Below the pieces are notes generated by a model. The model made no database searches. It was given only the letters and a program-made list of their open reading frames with translations, and was not told where the DNA came from. Made by a program: the position numbers and the translations under genes. Below are positions 58,730 through 64,000 of a stretch of DNA of 64,000 bases, piece after piece (position 1 is the stretch's first letter; every line of letters begins with the position of its first letter). The DNA is taken from NCBI RefSeq assembly GCF_033807715.1, contig NC_084587.1, positions 21,313,017 through 21,377,016 on the forward strand, read 5' to 3'. This stretch comes from Cololabis saira. Lineage: Eukaryota > Chordata > Actinopteri > Beloniformes > Belonidae.

Positions 58730-60630
58730 TTTGGCTTTTCTCTCTTCCTGCTTTACTTATTTGATTTTCCAGAATGAATGTGCAAGGTTAAAATGGCCGT
58801 AAGGAAATATGAAGCCTTAAGACGGTTTTAATATTTTTTCTAAAATCATTTTTGTACAGAAGTTTCAAGCCTACACATGCTTTTAAAGATTCGTTGAGCA
58901 GTACTTTTACAATGATGTAAGAAAAGTCTGTGCTAGAAGGTTCTCTCAATGTTGGAGTGATGGAATTGTGTCCCAAAGTGAGAAGTTTTGGAAGTCCATA
59001 GTATTATCTTTAAATCCACATTTTAAGTGATAATTTTTTGTTAACAGAGAGTTAGAGCCATATCTTGGCTTTGACATAACTGATAAATACACTACTAGAA
59101 GAAGATGCTGTATGTGTCAGAAAATTGAGGTACCTTGAAACTGAGCAGACAGGAAGCATGATTATAAGAGTCTTGGGCCAATTTCATACTGTTGCCCCTC
59201 AGTTTTGTGTGTTTGCAGAGGCCCGCGTCCAATTTCATTTTAGGGATTGAGTGGTGATGGTCATCTTTCCATAAATAGTACTCCACCCCCCCTCAGGAGG
59301 TGGCCAGCCTTGTGGTCTCCAAGTCCCAGAAGAAAAAATAAGGAAACAACTGAAGCTGGAGCACTGGATGGTTCACCTGGTTGCAAAAGGTGCCACATGT
59401 ACAGATGCTTTAATCTTGTGCAGCTGGGTCAGGTTGAAATGTTGGCCTGCGGACCTTTGTATCCCTGCCCCCCGCTTTTCCTGTCCAGCTGTTGTCAAAG
59501 GTGCCTGTTTCAATCCAGGGTCCCTAGAGCAGACAAGCAGATGCATTGAAAATAGGCTGGAGTTTAAAGGGTTAAAGTCACAAAATAAAAAAGCCAATTT
59601 TCAGCTTTGCTAGTCTGAGAAAGACAAATTAATCAACCATCTTCCAAAATTAACTTGCCTCTCTGAGTAAAACAGCTGAAATAAATAATGTATTCCATAA
59701 ATATATACATTTATTTTTCTGCACCTAGTGAGTCTCTCATTTTTCAAAAATGTAGAAAATATTTAGCTTTAAAATATAGGGGAGCATAATTTCCGATTGA
59801 TGCGAACACCCAAAACTCTGACATAATTCCGTCTCATTGTTTGGGGCTGCAGCTGTTCAAGTTTGCAGGATGCTGTGACATCACAGACCCAGACTACGCT
59901 GAATTTGCTGCACCCAAGAAGCAAGTTGTTTAAAGCTGTAACACTGATTTCAAGAGTGGAGGAGCTGACTCCGCCCCCTAAACCGAGCATTATGAACAAA
60001 CCTCTAAAAATAGAGTTAAAAAGGGAGATTTTTTTGGTCTGTCTCGTTATTTTGACCATAACATGTCAAGACTTCATAATTATTTTGTTTTGCCATCTTT
60101 TGAACTGCTAATTTATAATGTCTACTTTTTGTACTAAAAGCCTTAGGAGGTGACCAGGAGTGCTCTGCGGAAGGGTACACAGGACGACTTTGGCCACCAG
60201 CAGAAATATCTATTCCTGTGGTAGTTTTCACAGGGGGGACCGCATTCCCAAATAAAGTATGCACAAGCTTGTTACTGTGTTCTCAACAAATTGCCAGGTT
60301 TGCATCCTCTCTGATGACTTTATGTTAAGTATGTTCTGTTGGAGCATCAGGGACGAGCAAAGTGGAACATCTCTAATCAAAACAGCAATAGAACAACTCA
60401 TCTCCAAGCAAAGAGCAAAAACAGACTTTTTTTTACCTCTTATTTAACTTGTTCTATGTTCCACTGTTCCCATGCATGGGACACCGACTACACAAGAGTG
60501 AAAGCAGCAAGGTTTTGAATAGCTCATGTAAAATAGTTTCAATGGACCGAATTTCAGTTTATTCCTCAGACTCAGTGACAAAACTCTGAGGTTGAAGCAA
60601 ACAGCCTGCGATCATCTCTGATGTTAACAC
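58730..60630. other. Intergenic, no gene seen
   Basis: No exon or named repeat found on either strand. The human neighbour NANS is not visible here. Confidence 0.45.
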
Positions 60631-60633
60631 ATA

Positions 60634-61527
60634 GGGCCTGATTTACTAAGATCCTAAATAAAGAGTACTAAATTGCGTGTGCACTGAAAAAGTTTTCACA
60701 TGCTGTTGTGTGTTTTGCGGGTGATCAACTAAGAATGCTTGCGCAATTGATAACAGACGCAAACCGTAGTATTTAAATGAGGTGTTGCGTGTCTTACGGT
60801 TTGCGCCATGGAGAGTCTGGATGGAAAGCAGGATAGTCGCAAGCGCAAAATGAAATTTGACGAGTTGGAGTTAGAGATATTAGTGGAAGAGGCAAATAAA
60901 CACATTCATGAACTACAGCAAAGAAATTTAAACATTACCAAAAGAAACGCAATATGGGAGAAAATCTGCAATAGAATAAATGCAGTTGGTAAGACAAAAA
61001 GAACGGCAGATGAGGTTAAAAGAAGGTGGCAAGATATAAGGCGAAGAACTAAAGAAAAAGTGGCCTTTAATAAAACTTGTGCAACCATCTTTAAAATAGC
61101 ATGCAGCAGAATAAAGACTCTCTCTCTGTGTATTCTTTGATTTTGGCGATGTCGCCTCCTTGCCACAATAACAGCAGCCATCCCTGCGTAATGCTGGGCA
61201 GATTAGCACCTTCCTTTCGAACGTATTAAATACAGACGCAATCACAATCCCCGCAATAACTTTCAGGCTTGGTAAATCTCATTGCGTGTGGTAAATGAAC
61301 CTATTTGCATTTTCCCCTCCCAGTATTTAGCGCTTTCTGGCAGGTACGCCCCATATTGATTATTCATCAGGGAAAAAGTACTAAATGAACAGCGTGTGCT
61401 ATTTTGCTCATTTGAGAGGCGCAGTCCTCTTTGCACGCTGTTAGTAGATCAGCTTGCACATTGGTTTGCGGGTGATGTCAAGTTTGCACAGGTTTTTACG
61501 CACGCAAACCTTTAGTAAATCAGGCCC
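60634..61527. mobile_element. Harbinger-like DNA transposon derivative carrying only a Myb-domain ORF
   Basis: The ends are GGGCCTGATTTACTAA and its exact reverse complement TTAGTAAATCAGGCCC, a 16-bp perfect inverted repeat, with ATA outside each end (60,631-60,633 and 61,528-61,530). Sub-terminal motifs such as TTTGCGGGTGAT and GCGCAA/TTGCG recur at both sides. PIF/Harbinger elements normally encode a DDE transposase plus a Myb-like partner; only the partner is present. The near-perfect ends suggest a fairly recent insertion. Confidence 0.82.
60808..61140 (+). CDS. Myb/SANT-like DNA-binding protein of a Harbinger-type transposon, truncated
   Basis: The 110-residue ORF starts at an ATG preceded by GCGCC. 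Residues about 14-85 form a Myb/SANT-like (trihelix-type) domain: 'KFDELELEILVEEANKHI' (helix 1), 'NAIWEKICNRINAVGKTKR' with the conserved Trp, and 'ADEVKRRWQDIRRRTKEK' (recognition helix). In PIF/Harbinger elements such proteins bind the sub-terminal repeats and carry the transposase to DNA. Here the domain looks intact, but the tail after 'KVAFNKTC' ends quickly, so the protein is shorter than the usual 200-plus residues. It is likely an internal deletion product of a larger element. Whether it is expressed is unknown. Confidence 0.72.
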   Translation: MESLDGKQDSRKRKMKFDELELEILVEEANKHIHELQQRNLNITKRNAIWEKICNRINAVGKTKRTADEVKRRWQDIRRRTKEKVAFNKTCATIFKIACSRIKTLSLCIL

Positions 61528-61530
61528 ATA

Positions 61531-63360
61531 GTGTTCTCCTGCTTCCTACCGGTTTGAAAATATGTCAGTCATGTGGCTTTCCACACAGTTCAACAGCGTT
61601 CACGACAGGTGAAGGGTTTTCCTACCAGAGTTGAACTCAGACCATATTTGGTAGTTTCTTTTAGCTGCTGGACAAATACATCACGACATACCGGTACTCA
61701 TGTTTCTACCACTTCAGAAGACATTACGTTGACAAAGGACAACAGTGTTAGCTATTTTTGTAAATTTTTTTGCATTATATTTGGCAGATACCAATTGAAT
61801 TTTGGTTAAATATGATGCAGCTGTGTGTATCTGGAAACATGTAACATGGACATGGAAATTGCACTGGTAAAATTTTTTAATACAGATGTTCTTGAATGTA
61901 TCGATCATTTGATTTACCTGTGGAGCATTCAGGAAACCTCAGCATCGAGACCGCTGCTGTCTCACACCGTGTATCTTAATATTGAGCTCAGGAACAATAT
62001 GTTGCAAAACTGTGTTTGGTTTCAAATTTTTGTGGCCTTTTAGAACAGTTTGGAAGTTTAAACATGTGGAAATATTTCAGACTTCAGGTAATTCAGAATA
62101 ACTGCTCAGACAGAGACGAACATAGATAAATTCCCACAGAAGTTGTATTTCTTTTGTGACAAATGTTATTCCATGTTTTTTTTAACAGATGTATTGAAAG
62201 AAATTAAATCAGCGTTTCCTATGGTAAATTTGCTTGTCTTTTTGTTTGTGTGCCTCTTGAAAGCTTCTGTCGCTCTAGTTTGAGGCCGTTCTCATTCGTG
62301 TCTGAAACATGGCAATCACTTAGATAATGTTGCCCAGAAAATCGAAAGTAATTTTTGGGAGGGACTAACCTCTGTTTTGTTGCATAAGTTAAGCTTTTCG
62401 TTCAGTTTTGAATTATTTTGTCAACTTCGGACGATCTCAAAAGTCATGGAGGGGGGTGTCCCTCGCAGCCTCTGCCTTACAAACCTTAATGAATGCTTTT
62501 GTCTACTCCCACGCTTGTCTTTTTGTCACTTTTTTCCACTGGCTAGCTGTTAGATTTTGGGGTTCAAAAATCTTGCTGCTGCACCTTTAATTCCTTGAGT
62601 AATCCTGGCTCCACACATACCCTCCTCACCACTGTGAACCACAAACCAACTTCTCTTGAGAGCTCCCGGTTTTTGTTTTACACAGAAGGGATTGGGGTTT
62701 CTCCATAACAGTTGTCATTTCATAAAACTAAGGTAGACTAAGTTTATAGCTACTTTGAAATTCCCCCTCAAAAGAACATTTCAGAGTTAAATACAAAAAA
62801 AATAACTCAAAATTGGTCATACATTTCAAAATAGGTGATGTTTCTTCTGACATCCCAAACTGATTTTAACTTTGTAGTAGTTCATGGCTAAATACTGATC
62901 TCGCTCTATAGAAGCAGAGGCCATGAACTTTCCTTATTTTGCATCTATTGACAGTAGTTTGCACATTGGTGGTCGATTGGTAAACCTTATGAGATAAAAC
63001 AGTCCTTTTTATACACTATATGTACAGATACAAAGGTAACATTACCTTGGTTTGTCCTTGAGGACCCCGACCACAGTATCACTTAAGTGGCACGACATTT
63101 TTGAGTCTTATCAGAGGCTTAATATACCCACTTATTTTGAGGTAGCTCTGTTGCTGTGCAAACATTAGCTGCAATTTTGCTGCAGATGCATACTTTTTTC
63201 CAACTCAAAACTGCTTCAGTTCATATTGTTATCATTTTAAATGAGAGTTTACACTTCTTACCGTCTAATCATGGACCTAGGATTGTTTTTCACTCTGGAA
63301 TGCTCCTTTAAAACATCTCCGTGTAAAAGAAACACGCAATGTGCAATATGTTTTACCACG
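61531..63360. other. Intergenic, no gene seen
   Basis: Small ORFs only, none with a recognisable domain. Composition is AT-rich. Confidence 0.45.
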
Positions 63361-63361
63361 T

Positions 63362-63592
63362 CTTGTTAAAGGTTCTTTTTCAGACGGATAAAAAAAAAAC
63401 CTGGACATGGTTCGACTACACCTCAGAAGGTGTGTAATCATCCTCTGCTGTCTGACTATTTTCAAGAGAACAGAGAGCAAGACCCTGTCACGTCACGTGA
63501 AATCCTCTGAGAAAGACTACAGGTGTAGTCGAAACATGTAAAGGTGAAGGACCTTTTTTTTTAACCTGTCTGAAAAAAGAACCTTTAACAAG
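63362..63592. mobile_element. Fold-back MITE
   Basis: The left arm CTTGTTAAAGGTTCTTTTTC pairs with the right arm GAAAAAAGAACCTTTAACAAG, both followed inward by CAGAC / GTCTG. An inner pair, GGTTCGACTACACCT and AGGTGTAGTCGAAAC, lies near 63,408 and 63,520. I saw no clear duplication outside the ends. Confidence 0.68.
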
Positions 63593-64000
63593 ACCAACTT
63601 GCAAGACAACATGAAGGTAATCACAAGTCTATGATTTAATCATGCCTGGTACACACATTTATTATTGTCATTATTCATGTATCTGTAAATATTAACAGTC
63701 ATATAAAACATATTTTGAATTTTGAAAAGATAAAATGATAAAGTGATACAGCATCCTGCATATACAGTACATAGATCTGTCTGCCAAAGCAAAAACTGAT
63801 GATGAAACATGGACACCTTTTAAGCGGTTTGAATTGAATATGTAACAGCAAAGAACCTCAAACTTCAATCTGTTTAATATGAACAGTTAAATCCGACCCT
63901 CAAGAGCACTGGCTGACCATAAAAAAAGAAAATACAGCACCGGTGAGACTTGTGCAGTGAAAGCTGTGAATGGGAGTTAACGCCAGACAGGCCACGGTGC

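Overview
This is vertebrate, almost certainly teleost (ray-finned fish), nuclear DNA. The genes have GT-AG introns, AT-rich intergenic DNA and long CA/TATC microsatellites. DNA-transposon remnants (hAT, Harbinger-like, piggyBac-like, Mutator-like, Tc1) and decayed L2/jockey-type LINEs are abundant. Five protein-coding genes can be read, and I traced coding exons through all of them with splice phases that agree.

Layout. 1-16.2 kb: no convincing gene; microsatellites, two L2 LINE fragments, a Tc1 transposase relic and one degenerate DNA transposon. 16.7-17.8 kb (+): foxe1, a single-exon forkhead transcription factor. 18.2-20.5 kb: intergenic, with an AT-rich fold-back element and a hAT element. 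33.5-20.6 kb (-): spag5 (astrin), 24 coding exons, 1,653 codons plus stop. Its introns hold a broken Myb-domain transposon that itself carries a solo-LTR-like insertion, and a hAT MITE with a perfect 8-bp duplication. 41.1-34.3 kb (-): trmo, the tRNA N6-methyltransferase, six exons; one intron holds a LINE inserted in a LINE. 46.2-44.4 kb (-): hemgn (hemogen), four exons. 48.3-58.1 kb (+): anp32b, seven exons; introns hold GC-rich palindromic MITEs, a Mutator-like fold-back element with a 9-bp duplication, and a MITE nested in a TTAA-flanked element. 58.7-64 kb: no gene; a Harbinger-like element with a short Myb-domain ORF and a fold-back MITE.

The genes do not form a pathway. FOXE1, TRMO, HEMGN and ANP32B are neighbours on human 9q22, so this is a conserved block. 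Human SPAG5 lies on 17q, so its presence between foxe1 and trmo is a fish-side rearrangement or an ancestral linkage lost in mammals. Roles: foxe1 in thyroid and pharyngeal development, spag5 in mitotic spindle and kinetochore function, trmo in tRNA modification, hemgn in red-cell differentiation, anp32b as a nuclear acidic histone and RNA-factor chaperone.

I found no CRISPR array, tRNA, rRNA or clearly new multi-gene system. The most unusual items are the four-fold repeat in the spag5 N-terminal exon, the two Myb-domain transposon carriers, and the nested elements whose target-site duplications can be read directly.
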